From the NCBI GenBank assembly GCA_001972305.1, contig BDDD01001367.1:124001-188000 (forward strand): 64,000 bases of DNA, read 5' to 3'. The notes under the pieces were generated by a model. The model did no database searches. It was not told the origin of the DNA and worked only from the letters and a program-made list of their open reading frames with translations. Source of the stretch: Cephalotus follicularis (Eukaryota; Streptophyta; Magnoliopsida; Oxalidales; Cephalotaceae). The stretch's first letter is position 1; every line of letters begins with the position of its first letter. Positions 48,189-57,967 of the stretch are shown here, piece after piece. The translations under genes and the position numbers were made by a program.

Positions 48189-48539
48189 GGGATAAGTCCA
48201 TTTTTGCCCCCTGAACTTTTCACGTTGTGTCTCGTTGGCCTCCAAACTTTTTTTCGTGTCAAAATTGCCCCCAAACTCTTCTCCGTTGATCACCGTCAAA
48301 TTTTCCGTCCAAAATCACCCTTAAGTGACACGTGGCAGGCAAAAATTACCGTTAAGTGACACGTGACCCTCGCCATTGCCTGCCACGTGTCACTTAACGG
48401 TAATTTTGGACGGAAAATTTGACGGAAGACAACAATGACGAAAGGAGAAGAGTTTGGGGGTAATTTTGACACGAAAAAAAGTTCGGGGGCTAACGAGACA
48501 CAACGTGTAAAGTTCAGGAGGCAAAAATGAATTTAACCC
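48189..48539. mobile_element. MULE-type foldback MITE (351 bp) with perfect 9-bp target duplication
   Basis: Nearly the whole element is an inverted repeat. Ends are GGGATAAGTCCATTTTTGCC and, reverse-complemented from the right, GGGTTAAATTCATTTTTGCC. The flanks carry aatattaaa at 48180-48188 and 48540-48548. Nine-base duplications fit Mutator-like transposition. CACGTGTCACTTAA occurs in both arms, so the centre would fold into a long stem. Confidence 0.85.
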
Positions 48540-48548
48540 AATATTAAA

Positions 48549-48985
48549 TATGACGATGAATGGCTTGCTATTTTTAGGATGTGTACAGTAATTTTTTTGT
48601 TTTGTTGAGAATATGATATTGATAAAGGTTGAGAAATAGTGTTGTGTCTCTGACTAGAGGTGTAGGAGAAGGATGCAGTGTATTGTGATTGATGGGTGTC
48701 AAAGGGTAGTGCTTATATGGGAGAATAGTGAGGAATGAGATGATGTAAATGGAGCTTTTGAGATAAGCTTTGGATATTAGATCATTATAAGGTCTAAAGC
48801 TTTAGGTGATAGGTACATCTAATAATTTTAATGTTTGTTGGCTTCTAATGTTGTTGTTTTTAGTGTTGCAATTCTTTCCTCTCAAAATTAAAAATGAAAC
48901 CTATAATTAAAATAGAAGAGATGTGATAAGCAAAGAAATGAAAAAAATCATGTTATTGTATATGTAAAATGGTTAACACAAATTT
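48549..48985. other. AT-rich spacer before copia element 2
   Basis: No gene or repeat recognised. Confidence 0.4.
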
Positions 48986-49209
48986 TATTGTAAAATTGTC
49001 AAACATAAATAGTGAATTACTATTACAACAACAAAACACTATTCCAACAATCCCTTAAACTCCTATAAATAGGAATGTATTGTTAAGAAGAAGTTAAGGA
49101 ATTCATAATAAGAAAAACTCTTATTCTCTCTTACTTTCTCTCTCAATTTCTCTCTGAAATTCTTTATAGTCCAATCTTCAGTTGTTAATTAATCCAGAAG
49201 TTTATAACA
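48986..49209 (+). repeat. 5' LTR of copia element 2
   Basis: 224 bp; TATAAATAGG box at 49055-49064. The LTR is followed by cgttatcagcaca, where the primer binding site should lie; element 1 has the same words there. Confidence 0.88.
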
Positions 49210-49305
49210 CGTTATCAGCACAAGACTCTATCCAACTGAGATTTGAGGTAATTTAAATTAGTATTTCAAATATATGTATACATATATATACATACACATA
49301 TATAC

Positions 49306-49308
<3 letters not shown>

Positions 49309-49353
<45 letters not shown>
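49309..49353. repeat. (TAA)n microsatellite
   Basis: About 15 uninterrupted TAA units directly before the SINE-like segment. Confidence 0.9.
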
Positions 49354-49355
<2 letters not shown>

Positions 49356-49501
49356 GTAGGAAGCCGCTCGTTCATACATGAGGTCCGGCGTTCGAGTCTC
49401 GGCAAGCCCCATTATGCTCAAGTGGTCTCATGCCATGATTAAATCGGGGGAAAGTGAGTGTGGCCTATGATTGCACCAATGAGGTCCCAAATTTTTTTTT
49501 T
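49354..49501 (+). repeat. SINE-like segment in the leader of copia element 2
   Basis: Box-B-like GTTCGAGTCT at 49390-49399, a body ending GAGGTCCCAAA and then an oligo(T) run. This is the shape of plant tRNA-derived SINEs with T tails. The head is cut short at the (TAA)n repeat. Confidence 0.55.
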
Positions 49502-49571
49502 ATTACAGTAAACTTTATTTATTTACTATGCTTAAATGACATTTATTTTTATCTTTTGATTCAGTATAAAA

Positions 49572-50640
49572 ATGGCAAACATTAAAAATCAGAAATTCAT
49601 TGCTCTTGATATTTCTGGAAAGAATTATCTATCATGGGTACTTGATGTGAAACTGCATTTGAGTGCTAAGAAATTGAGACACACAATTGATAAAGATAAT
49701 GCAGCATCAAATGAGGAACGCGCCACTGCGCTGATTTTCCTAAGGCATCATATTGATGATGACCTGAAATATGAATATTTAACTGTTGAAAATCCACTTG
49801 AACTGTGGCAAAACCTAAATGATAGGTTTGAGCACTTGAAAACTGTTGTATTGCTAAAGGCATTGAATGATTGGTCACAACTACGATTTCAGGATTTTAA
49901 AACAGTTTCTGAATATAATTCCACGTTGTTCAAAATTGTATCACAATTAAAGATGTGTGGTGAAGTTATCACCGATGATATGTTGCTGGAGAAAACATAT
50001 CGAACATTTCATGCATCCAATATGTGTACTGCAAGAACAGTATAGGTTGCACGGGTTCACAAAATATCGTGAACTAATTGGATCTCTTCTTATTGCGGAG
50101 CAAAATAATGAATTACTCCTGCAAAATCATGAAAGTCGTCCGACTGGTTCAGCCCCTTTACCAGAGGTAAATGCAACATCGTCAGACTTTAGGGGACGAG
50201 GAAGAGGGCGTGGACGAGGACGTGGAAGAGGACGTGGTAGTGGAAGAAATCAAAATTTATTGGGGCCACGTAATAATAATAGCATGAAATGGCAAAATCC
50301 TGATACAAAACAACGTCAAAAGTGGCGCAATCCTGGACAATCCAATAAGGATAAACAAACCCAAAATAAAAAGAGTAATTACAACCGATGTGGTATGGAA
50401 AGTCATTGGTACCGTGCTTGTCGCACAACGAAGCATTGGGTCGACTTATATCAAGTTTCTCTAAAAGAGAATGACAAACGAATTGAAACAAATTTTATAG
50501 GTCATTGTGACCCTTTGAAAACTACGCAATCAGACTTTGGTTCAATGGGTATAACCCATTTGGACATTACTGATTTCGTAACTGATCCAAACAAGAAAAT
50601 GAATCAAGTAATTGTCGACGAAGACTTCCATCTCGGTTGA
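49572..50640 (+). pseudogene. gag of copia element 2, one frameshift
   Basis: Starts MANIKNQKFIALDISGKNYL, with the UBN2-type gag domain (LSAKKLRHTI, FLRHHIDDDLKYEYL). A one-base shift near 50025-50035 (HASNM) moves the frame to the second piece (YRLHGFTKYRELIGSLL). That piece has an RG repeat of about seven Arg-Gly pairs (50190-50240) and a zinc knuckle in which the first Cys is missing (NRCGMESHWYRACRT). Ends VDEDFHLG, TGA at 50638-50640. Confidence 0.85.
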
Positions 50641-50755
50641 TGTTATATGCTATTGTTTTAATGTTTATCACTTTTTGAATAAAGTGCTTATGAAGTTAAA
50701 TATAACATAGTTATATTTATTAACATGTGTGTTCTTATCTATATATCATCATACA

Positions 50756-51490
50756 ATAGATATTGGAGATATATGCATAGCTGACAGTGCAACAACACAC
50801 ACAATACTCCAGAGTGAAAAATATTTTTCATATTTGATAATAGCAAAGGCTAATGTCGGAACAATTTCTGGTACATCAGACCTAATTGAAGGTTTTGGGA
50901 TGGTCAACTTTGTGTTATCAAATGGAACACAAATACGCATCACGTATGCTTTATATTCTACAAAGTCTAGAAGAAACTTGCTTAGTTTCAAAGATATTCG
51001 CCGAAATGGTTATCATATTGAAATTACAAATGAAAATGATAAAGAATATCTTTGTATCACTAGTAATGCTTCCGGCCGAAAGCAAATATTAGAGAAACTC
51101 CCTGGGCTTTCTTCTGGGCTATACATTATGAAAATTAGAGCAATTGAATCTCATAATGTCGTGGATTCAAAAGTCATAGACTTAAAAGGGTTTATGATTT
51201 GGCATGAATGGCTAGGCCACCTAGGTGTGACAATGATGCGTCAAATCATTGAAAGTTCACATGGTCATCCACTTAAAAAGCAGAAAATGTGATTGAATAA
51301 TGAGAACCATTGCGTTGCTTGTTCGCAAGGAAAACTCATTATAAGACCATCTACAACAAAAGTGGTTGAAGAATCTCCAAAATTCTTAGAGAGAATTCAA
51401 AGAGATATTTGTGGATCGATTAATCCACTATCTGGACCATTTTGGTATTTCATGGTCTTAATAGATGTATCGACAAGATTGTCACATGTA
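50756..51490 (+). pseudogene. Protease-like, gag-pre-integrase and integrase N-terminal remnant of copia element 2
   Basis: ADSATTHTIL (50780-50810) is the copia protease active site (D-S-A/G). The gag-pre-integrase region (LHITN-like to WHEWLGHLGVTMM) follows, then the integrase start HCVACSQGK and RIQRDICGSI (first catalytic Asp). A TGA at 51290-51292 breaks the frame, and the integrase ends after STRLSHVC near 51488. The remaining core and both other catalytic residues are absent. Confidence 0.8.
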
Positions 51491-51734
51491 TGCTTTAACC
51501 CCTTTATGTTATTATTTTGTTTTACTCAATTTTAACTTTAGCCACTACCTTATACACCAAAGTTATGTCTTTTATAACGATTAGATGTTATATGCTCTAC
51601 TTTGCTCTTATCTTAGTATATTTATTTAATTGTAATTTAGTACATGTGCTGGACATATTCATTTCTTTTATTCATGTTCAGTTGATAAGGAGTAAGGTAG
51701 TTATTGTCTAGTCCTAGTCTACAGGAAGAGTGTG

Positions 51735-53570
51735 ATGGTGTACAAAACCCTGAAATAGCATTAACACAAGATAATATATTATTTCCAGAATCTACATTGA
51801 CTCTAGAGAGAGTACAAAGCCTTGAAGAGGCTATGAGATTTCAAAATAAATAAGTCTCGATTAATTATGCACATAATGGACAAATATAGAATCGAGATCA
51901 GATTATAGTTAATGACAAGTTTGCATATGTCGTTGCATTGGATATTGCAAATCCTGTTATGGATCATGAACCACAAAGTGTTGAACAATGTCAACAAAAA
52001 AATAATTGGCCAAAATGGAAAGATGCAATACAAGCAGAGTTGCAATCTTTGTCCAAACGAGAAGTATTTGGACCAATAATTCAAACACCAATTGGTATAA
52101 CCCCTGTTGGATTTAGATGGATATTTGTTCGAAAACGAAATGAGAAAAATGAAATTGTGAGATACAAAGCAAGGCTTGTAGCTCAAGGCTTCTCACAGAG
52201 ACCAGGTATTGATTACCAGGAAACAAATTCTCCAGTTATGGATGGAATCACTTTTCGATTCCTAATTAGTATGGCTGCTTCGAACGGACTTGAAACTCGT
52301 CTTGTGGACGTAGTAACAGCATACTTATATGGATCACTTGATAGTGACATATACATGAGAATTCCTGATGGATTTAAAATTCCCGACTCGAACAAATCTC
52401 GCCACATGTATTCAATTAAGCTACAACGTTCGTTGTATGGATTGAAATAATCTGGTAGAATGTGGTACAATCGACTAAGTGAATATTTAATCAAAGAAGG
52501 GTATACAAATGATCAAATATGTCCATGTATTTTTATCAAAAAATCTAACGATGGATTTGCTATTATTGCAGTATATGTGGATGATTTAAATCTTGTAGGT
52601 ACTTCTGAGGAACTTACAAAGACTGCGACCTATTTAAAATGTGAGTTTGAAATGAAAGATCTTGGAAAAACAAAGTTTTGTCTTGGTATACAGGTGGAGT
52701 ACATATCATTTGGGATCTTCATCCATCAATCCACATACATTGAAAAGGTTCTTAGATTCAACATGGACAAAGCTTATCCTCTAAGCACTTCAATGGTAGT
52801 TTGATCTCTTGATGTCAAGAAGGATTCATTTCGTCCTCAAGAAGAAGGAGAAGAAATCCTTGGACCTGAAGTTCCTTATCTTAGCGCAATTAGAGCACTA
52901 TTGTATCTTACAAATTGCACAAGACCTGATATTGTATTCTCTGTCAATTTACTAGCAAGATATAGCTCTACACCAACGAGAAGGCACTGGAATGGAATTA
53001 AGCACATAATGCGCTATCTGCGTGGAAGCACTGATATGGGTCTATTTTATCCAAGGGGTACGAAATCAACATTGATTGGATATGCTGATGTTGGATACTT
53101 ATCTGATCCACATAAAGCAAGATCACAAACCGGTTATGTCTTTACCTTTTGTGACACTGCTATATCATGGTGTTCAACAAACAGACAATGACAGCAACTT
53201 CTTCGAATCATTCAGAGATCCTTGCAATTCATGAAGCAAGTCGAGAATGTATATGGTTGACATCAATGATTCAACATATACAAGAATCATGTGGGCTATC
53301 TTCGATTAGAAATAATCCCACTGTAAAATATGAAGATAATGCTGCTTGCATCACACAACTCAGAGGAGGATATATCAAGGGTGATCGAACGAAACATATT
53401 TCACCAAAATTCTTCTACACCCATGAGCTTCAGAAAAAGGGTGATATTGATATACAATAAATCCGATCAAGTGACAATTTAGCGGATTTATTTACGAAGG
53501 CATTACCAGGTACTACATTCAAAAAACTCAGACATGATATTGGGATGCGTCAGATTAAAGATCTTCATTA
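51735..53570 (+). pseudogene. RT and RNase H of copia element 2, few stops
   Basis: RT: WPKWKDAIQAELQSLSKREV, GFRWIFVRKRNEKNEIVRYK, ARLVAQGF, TAYLYGSLDSDIYM and catalytic VYVDDLNLVG (about 52569). RNase H: YADVGYLSDPHKARSQTGY ... KYEDNAACITQLRGGYIKGDR. Interrupted by TAA at 52448-52450, TGA at 52802-52804, a shift near 53188 and TAA at 53458-53460. The end (TTFKKLRHDIGMRQIKDLH) is near 53570. Confidence 0.85.
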
Positions 53571-53674
53571 ATACAATTCAAGAACTTGTGAAGTTTTGTT
53601 TTAGGGGGAGACTGTACTCTTTTTCCTTCGCAAAAGTTTTTATCCCAATGAGTTTTTCCTAGCAAGGTTTTAAC

Positions 53675-54718
53675 GAGGCAATCATAGTAATATGGAATAG
53701 AAATTCAATGGAGAGTATTGTAAAATTATCAAACATGAATAGTGAATTACTATTCCAACAACCAAACACTATTCCAACAACCCTCTAAACTCCTATAAAT
53801 AGGAATGTATTGTTAAGAAGAAGTTAAGGAATTCATAATAAGAAAAACACTTATTCTCTCTTACTTTCTCTCTCAATTTCTCTCTGAAATTCTTTATAGT
53901 GCAATCTTCAGTTGTTAGTTAATCCCAGAAGTTTATAACAAATTTATAATATTTTACAATTGTATCATGTTGCGAAGAAATGAACTAAAAATATAAATTC
54001 TTTTTGTATTTGTATGGTGTCTAATTGAGTGCATGAATGAGAGAGATGGGAACTAATAACCGTATTGATTTTGGTTTGCGTATCTATTTAATACAGTAGT
54101 AAGATTTAATGATGGTTACATCAGACAAAATATAATGATGGTTTATTTGACCAAAGTATGCCTGTCATGTGAAGAGGTGAGAAAGCATGCCTGTCAGGTG
54201 AAGAGGCAGTCATAGTAATATGGAATAGAAATTTAAGGGGGAGTATTGTAAAATTGTCAAACATGAATAGTGAATTACTATTCCAACAACCAAACACTAT
54301 TCCAACAACCTTCTAAACGCCTATAAATATGAATGTATTGTTAAGAAGAAGTTAAGGAATGTATAATAAGAAAAATTATTATTCTCTCTTACTTTCTCTC
54401 TCAATTTCTCTCTGAAAGTTTTTATAGTGCAATCTTCAGTTGTTAGTTAATCCAAGAAGTTTATAACAAATTTATAATATTTTACAATTGTATCATGCTG
54501 TGAAGAAATGAACTAAAAATATAAACTCTTTTTGTATTTTTATGGTGTCTAATTGAGTGCATGAATGAGAGAGATGGAAACTAATAACCGTATTGATTTT
54601 GGTTTGCGTATCTATTTAATACAGTAGTAAGATTTAATGATGGTTACATCAAACAAAATATAATGATGGTTTATTTGACCAAAATATGCCTGTCATGTGA
54701 AGAGGTGAGAAAGCATGC
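53675..54718. repeat. 528-bp tandem duplication carrying the 3' LTR of copia element 2
   Basis: Unit 1 is 53675-54202 and unit 2 is 54203-54718. Each contains the last bases before the LTR (GAGGCA(A/G)TCATAGTAATATGG), a complete LTR (53716-53940; 54244-54468) and ~260 bp of flank ending GTGAGAAAGCATGC. The second LTR is therefore not an independent insertion but a copy made by tandem duplication. Confidence 0.85.
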
Positions 54719-55369
54719 TTTTATATATTATATAGATTATACTGTTTAATTGGTTCTTATTGTCTATGTATGTATTGTGATTCCACTTATTTATTACTTT
54801 CCAGTTAATTTATAGTAGTAATTAACTTCAGTTTGTGTGTATGATTATTTTTTGCATGCTCATGCTCATGCCAACCAGCTTGATGCGTTATTTTGCTTGC
54901 AACCTGTTTCTCATATTTACTCTTGTAAATCTCTTCCAAAGAGCTTTCTATGTTTGACTCAAGTCACCTAATTAAAACATCTTGATAATACAAATCTCAA
55001 TTTATATTTTTGTTTCTCTTTTATATATCTTTTATTATTATTTAGATCAAGTTAGATGGATCAAATTTTAATTTTGTCACTTGAACTAGGAGTTTTTTTT
55101 ATCTATATTTTATATTTTTGTTCGGATTTATCATTGAAAAATAAAGTTTCTTTCTTAATATCATGTCAGTAAGCATGTTAAAAATGACAATGTTATATAT
55201 ATATTGAAAAAGGGCATGTTAAAATTGCAATGTTTATCAGTAAGCAAATTTCACTTTTGCTTGAGCAGGTTAATTTCTCTAATCTTGCTTTTTAAGTCCG
55301 TTATACATTGCAATTTCTTCAGAGAATTGCTTTGGCTCTAGCCAATATTTGATGAGCTCTGATCCTATT
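54719..55369. other. Copy of the NBS-LRR distal flank, then spacer
   Basis: 54738-55166 repeats 40930-41296. 55167-55369 has no clear assignment; it may contain intron of the SRP54 pseudogene. Confidence 0.6.
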
Positions 55370-55463
55370 TTTTATGAGCTCTGCAAGATTTTGGATTTTA
55401 GGAAGCCTTCTTTCACTTCAACAAAAGGAAAGACAAATGCTGTCATGTTTGTAGGTCTACAAG
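55370..55463 (+). pseudogene. SRP54: SRP54 pseudogene, N-domain/G-domain boundary exon
   Basis: Reads FYELCKILDFRKPSFTSTKG, KTNAVMFVGLQ, then a GTAATG donor at 55464. Plant SRP54 has ELCKILDPG..SFTPKKGKT and MFVGLQG at this point, so similarity is strong. The phase-1 break just before the P-loop is kept. SRP54 is the GTPase subunit of the signal recognition particle that binds signal peptides. The following exon with the P-loop (GSGKTTT) is not found. Confidence 0.75.
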
Positions 55464-55584
55464 GTAATGTGATTGGGTCATTTCATCAATGATTTATGGT
55501 GTGGTATTTCTTTCTTTTAAGTTATTGGGATTTGAACCTCATTCCTGGTGGTTTGTCCTAACCCCATCTACTGGAAGTGCCTCT

Positions 55585-55619
<35 letters not shown>

Positions 55620-56535
55620 ATCAATGAAACATTTATGAGAATAAAAAAAAAACTATAACAATACCAAACTAGTCCTACCTGATAAATTAACCATTACAGC
55701 ATATCTCGGGTTAGTACATAAAAAAATCTGGACTTGTCGAATCCATGGTTTTTACGCTAACATTAACGGGGTAGTAGTAGGTTCTTCAGAATCATTGTAC
55801 AAATGAAACGGGGTTTTCATGTGATGTGGATGATTAATGGTCCAAGAAGTCTGGCTTTTCATGCCATTAATCCCAATATTTTCCATTTTATTGAAGGTAT
55901 TACTTTCATGTGCTTCTACTATGTGTTTCCTCGCTTTTTCAGAATTTGATGGAATCGTGATTATGTACAATCTTTTCAATTCTAAGGATTTCAAAGTCCG
56001 GGTCAATTTAATAGAAAATTAAAAAAAAAATACAAAGTAAATCAATCAAAGTAAAAATAAAAAGCACAAAAGAAAGATTATTTCACCACCAAACAAGTTA
56101 CTTTTGATAATTTATTGTCTTATTGAGCATAAATATTGATAATTTATTGCCTTAATGAGTATAAATATATACTCTCAATATCGTTTGCTTCAGACTGTTA
56201 ATTAGTAGCAATACGAAATCCGTTTGCTTACTCTTCCTATTAAGTAGGTGATAATCATTGTTGTACAGCCATAAAATAAAGGGTTGTTTGGAATAGTCAC
56301 GGAACGTTTAGTTTGGGATATCAATGTCATATTTTTAAGAAAGTCAATAAATATTAGAGTTTAGTTCAAAGATTTCTAATGTTACTTTATCGTCAGAATC
56401 TATAAAAATTATTTATCCAAAAAATATAAAAATGTGATTTTTATCAAAAATATTAAGAATCTAACTTTCAAATAAACAATAAAATTATTATATATGTGTA
56501 TAAAGATTTATGTATATTTATATAAATTATTTATT
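55464..56535. other. Spacer with (GAGAGT)n microsatellite
   Basis: GAGAGT/GTGAGA hexamer run at about 55582-55618. 55619-56535 has no SRP54 similarity and no recognised gene; weak ORFs on both strands near 55750-56020 have no family I know. Confidence 0.5.
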
Positions 56536-56540
56536 ATAAG

Positions 56541-57415
56541 TGATGGAGGAAAAATATGTTTATATTAAGAAGGATACATGTCCACAACAGACATGACCAG
56601 CTGTCCATGAGGGATTAGAAGCTTATCAACAAGCCGTGCCGAGGAGCACACATATGGCAAAGAACGTCATCCTCGGACCTGGAGCCGATGACTATTATTT
56701 TTTGAAGAGAACACACTGAGACCTCAAGTCCGAGGACACTCCTCGAACTATAAGCCAGAAGCCCACAACCAGTATGACAAGGCCGAGAACTACCTCTACC
56801 CAAAGTATCCACCAGACACAGAACATGAGACATTCCCTTCACTACACAGAAATTCTGAAGCTTCTCCTCGGACTAATGAGGACCATGACCTCTGCAACAG
56901 TATCACAATCGACTTTCTTTACAGTCATGCAAACAGAGGACCTCAACCTTATCTATGGGATAAGGGGATTAACTCTACCAGATTTCTCGGGATCTGCACT
57001 TATCCAAATAAGGAGATAGAATCATAATCAACTACAACAAAGGAAACAGCGACATTATAGGCGGAGATCAAAGGGCATGACCGAGATCCTCGGCATTTCC
57101 CTAGGGGATAACGATCACATCCGAATTACACGCTCAATCAGTTACTAAACACCCCTATAAATACAAGTTCAACAGACAGAACAAATGTCAGTCATTTTTT
57201 ACATTACAAAGAACCTAATTTCATCTGCACTTGTCTAACTTGAGCGTCGGAGTGCCCCCGGGAGAACAACCTCCTGGACTTTCCACCATTGTTGTTTCTT
57301 TGTGCAGGTGTCCGAGATCAAACTCTTCCTCCAGGCATCTTTGGCTTGCGTTTCTCTTAACAAATAAAAGTCCTCCACGTAGGATACTGTTGAGAGAAGG
57401 ATTTCTGTATCAACA
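56541..57415 (+). mobile_element. Solo LTR of the Tat family (875 bp)
   Basis: TGATGGAGGAAAA...CTGTATCAACA, flanked by perfect ataag at 56536-56540 and 57416-57420. It is the same family as the LTR at 8670-9621 in opposite orientation, with TATAAATACAAGTTCAACAG shared. No internal region is present, so it arose by LTR-LTR recombination. Confidence 0.92.
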
Positions 57416-57420
57416 ATAAG

Positions 57421-57967
57421 TAAATTATTATAGCATAATATGATATATAATAATGGTATTATAGTATTTTTACTTTGATTCTTATTACGTTCACATGTTG
57501 AACCAAACACTGGAATGAAACATTTATGAGAATCCATATTGTTGAACCAAACATCATAATGGAAATGACATTCCCATAAATAAGATGTTTAGGAACGTGA
57601 TTTCTGAGAATGTTATATTTTCATGAAAGACACCCGGAATAAAACTCCCTTTAAAGAATTTATGATGTTCATCTTGTGTCTGTGCTATTGTAAGAAAACA
57701 CTCAAAAGACAAATTAGTCAAATTAATGTTTATAATTACATCTTATTCAGTATTTCATACACAAATATATTTTTTAAACATATAATTAATATAAAAATAT
57801 AATTATAAAATTATACAAATAATTTTTTTTCTTTTCACTTTCTTATATTTTCTGTCAAACAAAAAATAGATAAAAAATTATTTAATTTACTACACTTTTA
57901 CTTTTGTATCCTTTATAATTTTTTATCTTTATAATTTTCTATTCTCTGTAATTTTTCAAAAGATTAA
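57421..57967. other. AT-rich spacer inside the SRP54 pseudogene region
   Basis: No SRP54 exon or other coding signal recognised. Confidence 0.45.

Larger units (their letters stand above)
48986..53940 (+). mobile_element. Ty1/copia element 2 with 5-bp target duplication
   Basis: 5' LTR 48986-49209 and 3' LTR 53716-53940, both TATTGTAAAATT...GTTTATAACA. Flanking duplication aattt at 48981-48985 and 53941-53945. Same family as element 1 and better preserved. Order: leader with SINE-like segment, gag, gag-pre-integrase, start of integrase, a non-homologous or deleted stretch (51490-51725), RT, RNase H, purine tract, 3' LTR. Confidence 0.9.

Noticed and set aside
54244..54468. Independent solo LTR of the copia family
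   Set aside because: Both flanks repeat those of the neighbouring 3' LTR, so it is part of a tandem duplication.
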